From Siphonodentalium dalli (Eukaryota > Mollusca > Scaphopoda > Gadilida > Siphonodentaliidae), in NCBI GenBank assembly GCA_032622095.1, contig CP136065.1, forward strand, positions 64,339,094 to 64,403,093: DNA of 64,000 bases. Reading direction: 5' to 3'. The notes under the pieces are model-generated. The model saw only the letters and a list, made by a program, of their open reading frames with translations, made no database searches and was not told where the DNA came from. Each line of letters begins with the position of its first letter. Within the stretch, counting starts at the first letter, position 1. Positions 46,186-57,540 of the stretch are shown here, in pieces. The position numbers and the translations under genes are program-made.

Positions 46186-46570
46186 ATCGTGGGATGGGTT
46201 AGGATAAAGAAACAAATACTAATGGGTGTGATGAATTATGAGCCTCGGGAGTTGGACGTTATATTTTGAACTATAATTAATATACAAAGCGAGGTCTACC
46301 ACATGCAGTGTTCGTCTATTACCACACTTAAACAATTCGGCTGGTTTCAATATGTTCGGTCATCTGTAGTAATAGGGTATCAAATATTTAAAATCTCAGT
46401 TCATACCTGTCCATGACCCAGTTTCTACTGGCAGTCGGGGATTTCTGGTACTAAATCTTATAAGAGGGACCACAACTTTTCATTGTCTACGGACAGCATT
46501 CTATTTTGGTCTGTTAAAATCAAGTCTGAGTAATCTACAAAAGGCGTACTTGTTTGAAATTATCAAATCA
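46186..46570. other. No feature recognised
   Basis: AT-rich spacer up to the HelX 3' end. Nothing recognised. Confidence 0.4.
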
Positions 46571-48540
46571 CTAGCAGGGTTACCCGGCGTTGCCCAGGTT
46601 AAAGTGATGTGAGACCCTCTGCATGTTGTGGGTATTTGGTGGGAATATAGATTACTCTTGCTCAAAGTGTTACACGTATTCTCATGAATTGTATATTCAA
46701 ATAGCATCACAAAACATGATTCTTACACATGAAATATAAGTAGTGGCTCCTCTTGTCGATTGTCATTTTGTTTTTCGCAATTAATCCGTTCCACCAATAA
46801 AGACGTATTTATTTATTTACAACAGTTTATGTGTATACGTCAGACGTTATGCCATGAAACATGAACATTATAAACACATTAGTTCGCAAAATTTAAAAAC
46901 GACAATTGGGCTTTACATATATAGAGATGTATCAATCAATCTAGTTGGTTAGACTAAAATTTTGAGGACACCTGGCTATCATATCTCCACGAAGATACAG
47001 ATGCTCCTCTGTTTATGGCGCTATATATTGGCGAAATATTCTCAGTTTAACAGAAATGTTGCTATGCATGTATATCAGTTACATGTTCCCGACACAGAGC
47101 GCGATTTTGAGTGGTTTATTGTATTTTTTTGTGTGTAAACTATATTGAATGGAACAGACTCAATTGTGTTATAATATATAAATGAGCCATTCTAATATGC
47201 AATCCTCCGACGGTTTGAGGCCTCTCAGTTTGCAAGAATATGTGTATCTGTTAAATAAAATGAGAAATATACGTTTAATGCTTTCCTTTTATGTATCTGT
47301 CTTGCTAGCTCATTGTACGTTTTTAACACGCACGATTTGATTCCTCGTATCATTTGAGAAGAACTTATATCAATTTGATGGTCATTGGCACTAAACATAT
47401 TTTTATCAGTTTTTGGTGACCCTCCCATGACTCTTTTGTCATCATTAAACCACACACTTAGACTCATTATGGAAATATAATATAAATATATATATAATTG
47501 ATGAAAATTGGCGAGTATACAAATTCGTATCAAATTTGGGCCACCCCCCCCCCCCCCATATTTCTCATCCAAACGGCACCAATTTAGATTATCTAAACCA
47601 CACGATTAGATTCTCGTATCGCGGAGAATATATGTATCAATCTGGCGGAAATCGGCGCTAAACATATTGTTCATCGTTTTTTTGTGTTCCTCTCACCCTC
47701 TGTGCATCATGACTCGAATGGCCCCACTTGTGACAGCGTGTGAGATCCTTAAACCACAAAGTTAGACTCCTGATATCATGGAGATGATTGTTGAAAAGTT
47801 TGGTACTATAATCAGCGACTAAACCATGCATTTTGATCATTTTCAGTGCCCACCCAACCCCACCTCTCATCCAAACAGCACAAACATGGCGTCTTTAAAT
47901 CACACGATCAGACTACTCGTATTATGGATAAGAATGTGTATCACTTTGGTGGAAATTGGCGCTAAAATTATTGCGTATCAATTTTTGGCGCCCCTCTGCC
48001 TTTCAGTTCACCCCTGACTCGAATGACGCAACTTTTGACAGATTTAAGCCACACCATTAGACTCCTCATACCATGGGCATGATATTGTACAAGTGTGGTG
48101 GCAATCGGCGACTAAACTCATTCTTATCAAATTGAAGTGCCCCTCCCACAATCTTTCATCCAAACCACAGCAATTTCGAGTCTTTAAATCGCACAATTAG
48201 ATTGCTTGTATCATGGAGAAGAATATATATCTATTTGGTGGAAATCGGCGCTATAATTAGTTTTTATCAATTTTGGTGCCCCTCTCCCCTTCCGTGCATA
48301 TGGCGCCACTTTTGACATATTTAAACACCACATAAGATTCCTCTCATCATGGGAATTATTATATATAAGTTTCGTGACAATCGGCGGCAAACAGTTTTTC
48401 TGCCCCTCCCCCTTTTCTGCCCCGACAACGGCGTCACTTTAGAAAATTCTAACCCGCACCATTATCTTTCCAGTAAAAAAGTTACCCCTAGCAGACCTGT
48501 TTGGTGCCATCTAGATGGTCCCTCGGCGCTAAACTTAGTT
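46571..48540 (-). mobile_element. Helitron family X, partial copy with empty site
   Basis: The 3' end at 46571 reads, on the minus strand, CCGGGTAACCCTGCTAG, with A/T flanks. The sequence parallels 16485-17256 and then continues straight into what lies at 26450 onward: CAATTGTGTTATAATATATA, then AATGAGCCATTC at 47161-47192. So the 9.2-kb array is absent here. Satellite monomers fill 47310-48500. The 5' end is lost near 48540. Confidence 0.85.
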
Positions 48541-48820
48541 TATCAATTTTGGTGCCCCTCTCCCTTTCGTGCATCCCTGACTCGAACGACGCTACTTTTG
48601 ACATATAATTTTTGTTCATAGCCGAGGTGAATACATTTACGCTCGAGGCAGTTTGTTCTATCCACACATATGTCATGCCCATTGCATTTAGATTATTTTG
48701 TACTAAATTTAGCCATGGGTTTTTCTTATTACTGTTCACAGCAGCGTTCAGAAGGTGTTATAAAGGGACAAGTGGCAGTCTCGAGCTTTCCATGGTGATA
48801 ATTCTACTCCAGTAACTAAA

Positions 48821-49275
48821 AGGTACTCAATCCGATCAGATGGTCCCCATACCAACAAGATACAACAACAACATTTCTTCAAAATATGCTTTAGTTATCA
48901 GAATCGATGTATTGCACCAAATAATGCTAACCACTGTCAACTATGGTATCAAATTTCCCAAAACTTGTTATTTATCAACATTTTGTTCAACAAAATATGG
49001 CCGTATTAACGGTATTATCACGAAATTTTACCTTTTTACCACTTGATTATAGAGTTATCCATCTTCATTCGCAATTTTGTCCGAGACCCTCCGTTTGACC
49101 ACGTGTTTCTGGGCCACATATTATTACACATCTCGAGAAATAACAAACTTCAAAAATCGATATCTGATCACTCTGAGCTTTGATGGGTGGGTTCCTCGAC
49201 TCGAATCAAATATTTTGTTTACCTCCGAAGCCAAAGAAATAGTAATTTAGGAGCGTCTTATCGGATTGATTTCCT
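48821..49275. mobile_element. MITE family B, copy 5
   Basis: Starts AGGTACTCAATCCGATCAGA and ends near TCGGATTGATTTCCTTTAA. This is the most complete single-orientation copy and was used as reference for the others. No gene. Confidence 0.85.
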
Positions 49276-49491
49276 TTAAAAGTTTTTGCACGATAAACCA
49301 AACTGATTCTAATACTGAAACACGTTGATGTTCAAACGTAATATTAATTGTGTGTGTCGAATTTTGAAAATTGCCGAATATTTATACCAAGCCAATAATT
49401 TACGCTTGATAGCCAGAAGCAGTGTCTTGTCTGATTGATCAAATTTGCACATTGAGGCGATAATTAGGTGACGTATTATAACTTAGACAAT

Positions 49492-49847
49492 GTGGAACTG
49501 ACACGGAACTCCGAATCCAAAACCAGAGGCCACAATTTCAAGCTGTTTCTAGACGGGGCAACCAGAGACACAAGAAACACACTTTTAATCAAAGAGTTGT
49601 GGAGCACTGGAACCAATTAGCAGAAGATGTAGTCAACGCCGATATTTTAAACCATTTCAAAAATCGACTAGACGATGTTTGGAAGGAACAGGAGGTGAGA
49701 CTTGATTTCAAAGCCAAATTGGGGTTGAAAAGTTCTCAGACGAGTCGGGCGTTGGATAGACTTAACAATATAGGGCCTGAATTTGGTGAATTCGGAGAGC
49801 CAGACATAGAAGACGTGGACATAGTGGCAGAAGCCAGCGTCCATTAA
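49492..49847 (+). pseudogene. LINE C-terminal remnant (CR1/L2/Jockey-like)
   Basis: Reads TRNSESKTRGHNFKLF in one frame and, after a shift, NQRVVEHWNQLAEDVVNADI and NHFKNRLDDVW. This is the typical end of a non-LTR reverse transcriptase (RVVxxWNxLPxxVVxA...FKxRLD). An open frame with ATG at 49599 runs to TAA at 49845 and adds ~50 residues (LDFKAKLGLKSSQTSRALDR...) beyond the usual end. The upstream polymerase is absent, so this is a 5'-truncated copy. The tail extension may be native to this LINE family. Confidence 0.85.
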
Positions 49848-50165
49848 CAGCATAAGGTAAGGTGACCCCCTTTTCCGATTTCATCGAAGATAACCTTTCA
49901 AATGTTTCCGAATTTTTGTTTGTTTAATAACGAAGATTTTTTAGAAATGAATACATGAATCACAAAGTGAATACTTATGTTAGTTGTAATTAATAACAGA
50001 GTAATACTCACCTCCCGCCATCAACAGGATTGTCGTAAATTGTAAAATCAGAGACCGTTTAAAAAAAAATCGCGGTATAAAAATGTGACAAAATCAGACA
50101 CAGAAATTGTGTGAGAATTGACACCAATGTTCGATGTAATATATTTAATAAAGCATGTCTTGTCG

Positions 50166-50266
50166 ATGACTATGCCAAAATAGTGGTCCTTGGGTGAGAA
50201 TATTCCACTCGCCTGTGGCATGTGAACTATTTCTCCTCTCGGACCACTATTTTGGCATAGTAAACT
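50166..50266. repeat. Short inverted repeat
   Basis: TGACTATGCCAAAATAGTGG...TCCTTGG and CGGACCACTATTTTGGCATA form a stem with a ~50-base loop. No further signature. Confidence 0.7.
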
Positions 50267-50334
50267 CCAAGTCATGCATGGTCTGTATTGCCATTGAAAA
50301 CGTATGGAATGAACGTCCATACATTATAATATAT

Positions 50335-50915
50335 TATAAAGTTATTATACAATGTTGTGTACAGTATGTGTTTTTCTTGTACGAGTCCAGGTTGTGGTGA
50401 AAAGTCATATTACCACAACCTGGACGAGTACAAGAAAAACTCATACTGTACACAACATTGTATAATGACATTTTTATTATCCATCTGTATGTTTATCCAA
50501 ATTTTGGAAATAAAACTTTTGTTGGTTATATTTGGTATTTGTCGGCACTTAATTCTCTATAAAAGACTGTACCGTATATTGATCACTTCCGCATTGAGGT
50601 TTTTTTTTTCATTTCCGTGTTTACTGTTCCAAATCATGCTTTCTGATGATCAAATACAGGCTTTTATAGAGAATAAAGTGCCGACAAATACTAAAAATAA
50701 CCACAAAAGTTTTATTTCCAAAATTCGGATAAACATACAGACGGATAATAAAAATGTCATTATACAATGTTGTGTACAGTATGAGTTTTTCTTGTACTCG
50801 TCCAGGTTGCAGGTTGTGGCGAAAAGTCATATTGGACTCGATATGACTTTTCACCACAACCTGGACTCGTACAAGAAAAACACATACTGTACACAACATT
50901 GTATAATAACTTTAT
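50335..50915. mobile_element. Two-level fold-back element
   Basis: The outer arms (about 50335-50566 and 50660-50915) are inverted copies ending AAGTTATTATACAATGTTGT. Each arm contains its own hairpin: TTTCTTGTACGAGTCCAGGT...ACCTGGACGAGTACAAGAAA, and an equivalent with CTCGTCC at 50790-50890. Three fold levels are therefore possible. The right hairpin has a small duplication (CAGGTTGCAGGTTG). The spacer is 93 bp. The 187- and 92-codon frames are readings of the arms. Confidence 0.8.
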
Positions 50916-50934
50916 ATTAGTATCCATCCCTTAA

Positions 50935-51517
50935 AGGGGTACTGTACGCCACATGTTGTTATTGGTTTCTATAGTCTCCGAGTCGGAGAATAAGGTAACA
51001 ATTTTTCCATTATTTGAAAGTCTGTTGAGTACGAAGTCATGTTACGGATGACAAATTTACCGGAATGCAAAAATACAAATTGTCGTTGTCGAGTAATTTT
51101 TGTAAAGTTTTCAACCAAATGAATCAAATAAAAGTTATATTATATGCATACTAGTCCCATATAATCATTTAAGTTATTGTATCGTCGCTAGTCAGTGAGT
51201 GGCTTGAGTGTTCTCCCCGTATCATCATAATATTTTAAGCAATCGTGTGTGCGATCGGTTTAAAAATCCAGTATCCCTCAATTACTATTTTTGATTACGG
51301 TAATTCGTAATTTAATTGACGCCATTTTATGGCTCCAGTCATAAATTCAATTTATATCAAATTATTAACTTTTAAATTATTAAATTTTAAGATAGCCTAT
51401 TAACCTGAGCGTTTACAGAATACATCTTCGACTCAAATTACTTATGTTTCTATATATTATCGATATTAGATCGTTGTTGTCACCGGAAATTTAATGAAAA
51501 TGGCGTACAGTACCCAT
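50935..51517 (+). mobile_element. MITE family A, copy 4 (left border of tandem units)
   Basis: 583 bp between TTAA at 50931-50934 and 51518-51521. Ends AGGGGTACTGTACGCCA and its inverse (with one substitution on the right). Left flank ATCCATCCC; right flank AGTGATGTGAAACG. Confidence 0.92.
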
Positions 51518-51858
51518 TTAAAGTGATGTGAAACGTAAATTGAACCTCACAATTGAGTTCCCTGCGTCATTCTGTGGGAAGAGTGAATAAAATAACTCAG
51601 ATACACGAAATCCCCCATCCTGAAGTCAGTTTGTACACTTATACGGCCATTCGGCTAACTATTTATATTTCATCAATCGTCCCGATTAATCTCACCATAA
51701 TAACACGAAAAAACAAACCGATGCGTTGTCTTGTGCAGTCACGGAAATGCACGAGCACTTCCGACTCGATTGGGATTGAATCGGGTTTCGTTCTCAGAAA
51801 TGGCTTCTAGGGAGGATGACCGTTCGCTGGAATAGCGTCATGCACATCAGAATATTAA

Positions 51859-51990
51859 AGCGAAAAACAAATTGACATCGCAATCGGTAGTCAATTCGAC
51901 AGGGAAGGAATAGAAAGGGAATTGTTGCGTGAAATCACAAACGGAAGAACATTGGCCGAGTTAGTGGCAAAGATTATAATCGAACAGTGA
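51859..51990 (+). other. 43-codon open frame conserved in both tandem units
   Basis: Without an ATG, the frame reads SEKQIDIAIGSQF, then DREGIERELLREITNGRTLA, then ELVAKIIIEQ and a stop. It is identical at 54408-54539. Its composition is protein-like, but it is short and there is no clear splice acceptor. The units are so similar that identity is weak evidence for selection. Confidence 0.15.
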
Positions 51991-52309
51991 TCGAGAGGTA
52001 ATAATTCCAAAATGTTACTATTTATAGAAAATTGTAAGCGCATTGACCGAATTTTTACATCAATCTGGCCGCAAGCACAGTACCGTGCAGAAAGAGTTGT
52101 CTTACTTTTGTAACTCAAAACTGTTTAATTACATTATACCTGTACAATAGTACAAATAATTGGTATTCAGTATGCCAGTACAGAACATTTGTTAGCTCAT
52201 TGGCCATGAAATGTTTTTAATGGCAAATTCTGTTGTCAAGCTTTAGTAAGCACTATTCATTCTGATGGATGATAACTATAATGGAAAGCCTTTTTCACAT
52301 TTTTTAGCG

Positions 52310-52860
52310 TAAGTGAATTACAATTAAGCGTAATGTATTACACTCAGGTGTAATGCACACATATAAAGCGTACTTCACTTACGCTTAACCGTATGATGTA
52401 GATAAACCGTATGATGTAGATAAAGCATTACTCCTATGAGTAATAGAATTATGACTAGTGTGCTTAAGCGTAATTTATTAAAGTGTGCTTAAGCGTAATT
52501 GATATAAGCTCACTGGTCATTTATTTTCATTGATAGATTAATTACACTTAATCATAAATAAATTATGCTTAAGCGATTATACGAGAAGCCGTTTTCACAT
52601 TTATTCTGATTCTGCTTAATCGCAAATCATTTACGCTTAAGTGTAAATCATTTGCTCTTAATAGCAAATCATTTATACTTAAATACAAATCATATGCGCT
52701 TTAGCGGAAATAGTATGGGAGGCCCTTTTCACATTTATTATTTATTTGCGCTTAAGAGCAAATATTTGTGCTTAAGCGTAAATCATTTGCGCTTAAGCAC
52801 AAATATGTGTCTATCAATTTATTTGCGCTTAAGCGCAAATACCTAACACTCCATTACATC
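52310..52860. repeat. Cluster of CTTAAG-centred palindromes, unit 1
   Basis: More than a dozen short palindromes share the core CGCTTAAGCG or relatives, including ATTTGCGCTTAAGCGCAAAT (52821-52840, perfect), TTGTGCTTAAGCGTAA, TTACGCTTAAGTGTAA and TTTGCTCTTAATAGCAAA. The spacing is irregular. The arms change in pairs, so symmetry persists while sequence varies. Confidence 0.85.
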
Positions 52861-53483
52861 CCTCTGATGTGAATGATTGAGTCCATCTCATATTATATTA
52901 GCATGGGCCCTTAGTAATAGCCCCATACAGACTCGAAGTTGAAGAAAAACATATTTCCATATGCATATCAGCATCTCTGTCCCTGGTGTCCCAAGATTTG
53001 GTGCCTCACTCCCAGAGCTCATGTATATTTTATTATCTCCTGCACAGATATATACCATTTCCATGGCCATATATAAATAGGGAATTAGGGGTTACTGGGG
53101 TTTGCTTCCCTCATATGGTGTACTCATTGACATGAAGTTGGGGAAAAACCCCTATTTTCATAATATCAGCATCCCTGTCCCCAAGAATTTGTGTCGCCAT
53201 CCCAGAGATATAGTATATTTTATAAAAGAGACATATCCTACACAGATCTATATCTTTTCCATAGTCATAAAACAGATCTTGGGGTTTCTGGGGGATTGTT
53301 TCCCTCATATGGTGGGGCTATATCAACTTTAGTTATGTGTTTAGGCCTGTGCCATGTAAAATTAATTCAGGGGGGATCAATGCATATTGATTTTTATTTG
53401 CGCTTAAGTGCAAATGATTTGCGCTTAAGCGCAAATATGATCTATTTGCTTAATTGCAAATGATAGAGGTTATTTTCGCTTAA

Positions 53484-54066
53484 AGGGGTACTGTACGCCA
53501 CATGTTGTTGTTGGTTTCTATAGTCTCCGAGTCGGAGAATAAGGTAACAATTTTTCCATTATTTGAAAGTCTGTTGAGTACGAAGTCATGTTACGGATGA
53601 CAAATTTACCGGAATGCAAAAATACAAATTGTCGTTGTCGAGTAATTTTTGTAAAGTTTTCAACCAAATGAATCAAATAAAAGTTATATTATATGCATAC
53701 TAGTCCCATATAATCATTTAAGTTATTGTATCGTCGCTAGTCAGTGAGTGGCTTGAGTGTTCTCCCCGTATCATCATAATATTTTAAGCAATCGTGTGTG
53801 CGATCGGTTTAAAAATCCAGTATCCCTCAATTACTATTTTTGATTACGGTAATTCGTAATTTAATTGACGCCATTTTATGGCTCCAGTCATAAATTCAAT
53901 TTATATCAAATTATTAACTTTTAAATTATTAAATTTTAAGATAGCCTATTAACCTGAGCGTTTACATAATACATCTTCGACTCAAATTACTTATGTTTCT
54001 ATATATTATCGATATTAGATCGTTGTTGTCACCGGAAATTTAATGAAAATGGCGTACAGTACCCCT
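53484..54066 (+). mobile_element. MITE family A, copy 5 (recombinant, between units)
   Basis: 583 bp between TTAA at 53480-53483 and 54067-54070. The left flank TTATTTTCGC equals the left flank of copy 6. The right flank AGTGATGTGAAACG equals the right flank of copy 4. It therefore looks like the crossover product, not a separate insertion. Confidence 0.92.
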
Positions 54067-56012
54067 TTAAAGTGATGTGAAACGTAAATTGAACCTCACA
54101 ATTGAGTTCCCTGCGTCATTCTGTGGGAAGAGTGAATAAAATAACTCAGATACACGAAATCCCCCATCCTGAAGTCAGTTTGTACACTTATACGGCCATT
54201 CGGCTAACTATTTATATTTCATCAATCGTCCCGATTAATCTCACCATAATAACACGAAAAAACAAACCGATGCGTTGTCTTGTGCAGTCACGGAAATGCC
54301 CGAGCACTTCCGACTCGATTGGGATTGAATCGGGTTTCGTTCTCAGAAATGGCTTCTAGGGAGGATGACCGTTCGCTGGAATAGCGTCATGCACATCAGA
54401 ATATTAAAGCGAAAAACAAATTGACATCGCAATCGGTAGTCAATTCGACAGGGAAGGAATAGAAAGGGAATTGTTGCGTGAAATCACAAACGGAAGAACA
54501 TTGGCCGAGTTAGTGGCAAAGATTATAATCGAACAGTGATCGAGAGGTAATAATTCCAAAATGTTACTATTTATAGAAAATTGTAAGCGCATTGACCGCA
54601 TTTTTACATCAATCTGGCCGCAAGCACAGTGCCGTGCAGAAAGAGTTGTCTTACTTTTGTAACTCAAAACTGTTTAATTACATTATACCTGTACAATAGT
54701 ACAAATAATTGGTATTCAGTATGCCAGTACAGAACATTTGTTAGCTCATTGGCCATGAAATGTTTTTAATGGCAAATTCTGTTGTCAAGCTTTAGTAAGC
54801 ACTATTCATTCTGATGGATGATAACTATAATGGAAAGCCTTTTTCACATTTTTTAGCGTAAGTGAATTACAATTAAGCGTAATGTATTACACTCAGGTGT
54901 AATGCACACATATAAAGCGTACTTCACTTACGCTTAACCGTATGATGTAGATAAAGCATTACTCCTATGAGTAATAGAATTATGACTAGTGTGCTTAAGC
55001 GTAATTTATTAAAGTGTGCTTAAGCGTAATTGATATAAGCTCACTGGTCATTTATTTTCATTGATAGATTAATTACACTTAATCATAAATAAATTATGCT
55101 TAAGCGATTATACGAGAAGCCGTTTTCACATTTATTCTGATTCTGCTTAATCGCAAATCATTTACGCTTAAGTGTAAATCATTTGCTCTTAAGAGCAAAT
55201 CATTTATACTTAAATACAAATCATATGCGCTTTAGCGGAAATAGTATGGGAGGCCCTTTTCACATTTATTATTTATTTTCGCTTAAGAGCAAATATTTGT
55301 GCTTAAGCGTAAATCATTTGCGCTTAAGCACAAATATGTGTCTATCAATTTATTTGCGCTTAAGCGCAAATACCTAACACTCCATTACATCCCTCTGATG
55401 TGAATGATTGAGTCCATCTCATATTATATTAGCATGGGCCCTTAGTAATAGCCCCATACAGACTCGAAGTTGAAGAAAAACATATTTCCATATGCATATC
55501 AGCATCTCTGTCCCTGGTGTCCCAAGATTTGGTGCCTCACTCCCAGAGCTCATGTATATTTTATTATCTCCTGCACAGATATATACCATTTCCATGGCCA
55601 TATATAAATAGGGAATTAGGGGTTACTGGGGTTTGCTTCCCTCATATGGTGTACTCATTGACTTGAAGTTGGGGAAAAACCCATATTTTCATAATATCAG
55701 CATCCCTGTCCCCAAGAATTTGTGTCGCCATCCCAGAGATATAGTATATTTTATAAAAGAGACATATCCTACACAGATCTATATCATTTCCATGGTCAAA
55801 ACAGATCTTGGGGTTTCTGGGGGATTGTTTCCCTCATATGGTGGGGCTATATCAACTTTAGTGATGTGTTTAGGCCTGTGCCATGTAAAATTAATTCAGG
55901 GGGGATCAATGCATATTGATTTTTATTTGCGCTTAAGTGCAAATGATTTGCGCTTAAGCGCAAATATGATCTATTTGCTTAATTGCAAATGATAGAGGTT
56001 ATTTTCGCTTAA
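54067..56012. repeat. Tandem unit, copy 2
   Basis: Near-identical to 51518-53483. By eye the divergence is about 1%. The palindrome TTTGCTCTTAAGAGCAAA at 55182-55199 is perfect here and broken in copy 1. Confidence 0.95.
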
Positions 56013-56595
56013 AGGGGTACTGTACGCCACATGTTGTAGTTGGTTTCTATAGTCTCCGAGTCGGAGAATAAGGTAACAATTTTTCCATTATTTGAAAGTC
56101 TGTTGAGTACGAAGTCATGTTACGGATGACAAATTTACCGGAATGCAAAAATACAAATTGTCGTTGTCGAGTAATTTTTGTAAAGTTTTCAACCAAATGA
56201 ATCAAATAAAAGTTATATTATATGCATACTAGTCCCATATAATCATTTAAGTTATTGTATCGTCGCTAGTCAGTGAGTGGCTTGAGTGTTCTCCCCGTAT
56301 CATCATAATATTTTAAGCAATCGTGTGTGCGATCGGTTTAAAAATCCAGTATCCCTCAATTACTATTTTTGATTACGGTAATTCGTAATTTAATTGACGC
56401 CATTTTATGGCTCCAGTCATAAATTCAATTTATATCAAATTATTAACTTTTAAATTATTAAATTTTAAGATAGCCTATTAACCTGAGCGTTTACAGAATA
56501 CATCTTCGACTCAAATTACTTATGTTTCTATATATTATCGATATTAGATCGTTGTTGTCACCGGAAATTTAATGAAAATGGCGTACAGTACCCCT
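56013..56595 (+). mobile_element. MITE family A, copy 6, inserted in a palindrome
   Basis: 583 bp between TTAA at 56009-56012 and 56596-56599. Joining the flanks while keeping one TTAA gives TTTTCGCTTAAGCGTAAA. That is one of the CTTAAG palindromes, so the MITE used its TTAA core as target. Confidence 0.9.
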
Positions 56596-56599
56596 TTAA

Positions 56600-57540
56600 G
56601 CGTAAATAAATAATAAATGTGAAAAGGGCCTCCCATATGATATATCACATTTATGGCAATTTTATGCTAAAGCGCAAATATATTATTAGACACATATTTT
56701 TTGCGCTTGAGCGCAATTGAATTACACTAATAAATAATATATTTGAAAAGGCTGTCTCCCATGCGATTTCCTCTAAACTCAAATTTACTCTGGCAATAAG
56801 ACATCAATCAAACATCGATTTAGACTCCCCCATATACTATGAGATGGACTCAATTATTCAGACAGAGGAAATCAGTTGGAGTTAGGTATTTGCTTAAGCA
56901 TTATTCATATTAATTATGCTTAAGTGTAAATGAGTTCCGCGCTTAAGCGTAAATGAAGTACGCTTAAACGTAATTCATATACACTCTCATTGAACTCCCC
57001 TCAAGCTGAAATGGATGCAACCGCATTACTAATGCCAGTAACCTACATCAGGTTATACCAATATACATGAGGTATATGGGGAGCCAAATTAACATTTAAT
57101 AAATAATAGAGCTTAAGCGATATAATTAAGCTTAAGCGATATAATAAGGGAAGATATAATTGCGATTAAGTTCAATAAGGAAATATCTAATTGCGCTTAG
57201 CACAATAAGGAATATCTTATTGCACTTAAGCACAAAAAGGAATATCGTATTGCACTTAAGAGCAATAAGGAATCTCTAAGCGCAATAAGGAATCTTCTTA
57301 GTGCACTTAAGCGCGATAAGAAATATTCTTATTGCACTTAAGTGTAATTAGAGATTCCTTGATTGGGGGGGGGGGGGCTTTAGCTCAATTATTTATTAAA
57401 TGTTAATTTGGCTTCCTACCATAGAGGTGAGATAGCTGATGAACCCAATTACACTTAAGCGTAATTCAAATGTATTACGCTTATCGTAAGTTAATTATGC
57501 TTAAGCATAAATAATTATGCTTAAGTGTAATTAGCTACCG
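56600..57540. repeat. CTTAAG palindromes beyond the tandem units
   Basis: Continues the palindrome field. 57110-57360 holds about six ~40-bp units combining TTGCNCTTAAGNGCAATAAG with GGAATATC. 57440-57535 has TTATGCTTAAGCATAA (57495-57510, perfect) and relatives. A 14-base G run lies at 57365-57378. Confidence 0.85.

Larger units (their letters stand above)
51518..53483. repeat. Tandem unit, copy 1 (with MITE A: ~2.55 kb)
   Basis: Same as 54067-56012 apart from scattered substitutions and a few small indels, including an 18-bp repeat of CCGTATGATGTAGATAAA at 52389 missing from copy 2. It contains a unique part (51518-52300), CTTAAG palindromes (52310-52860), two diverged ~185-bp direct repeats (about 52915-53295) and more palindromes to 53480. 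Confidence 0.95.
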
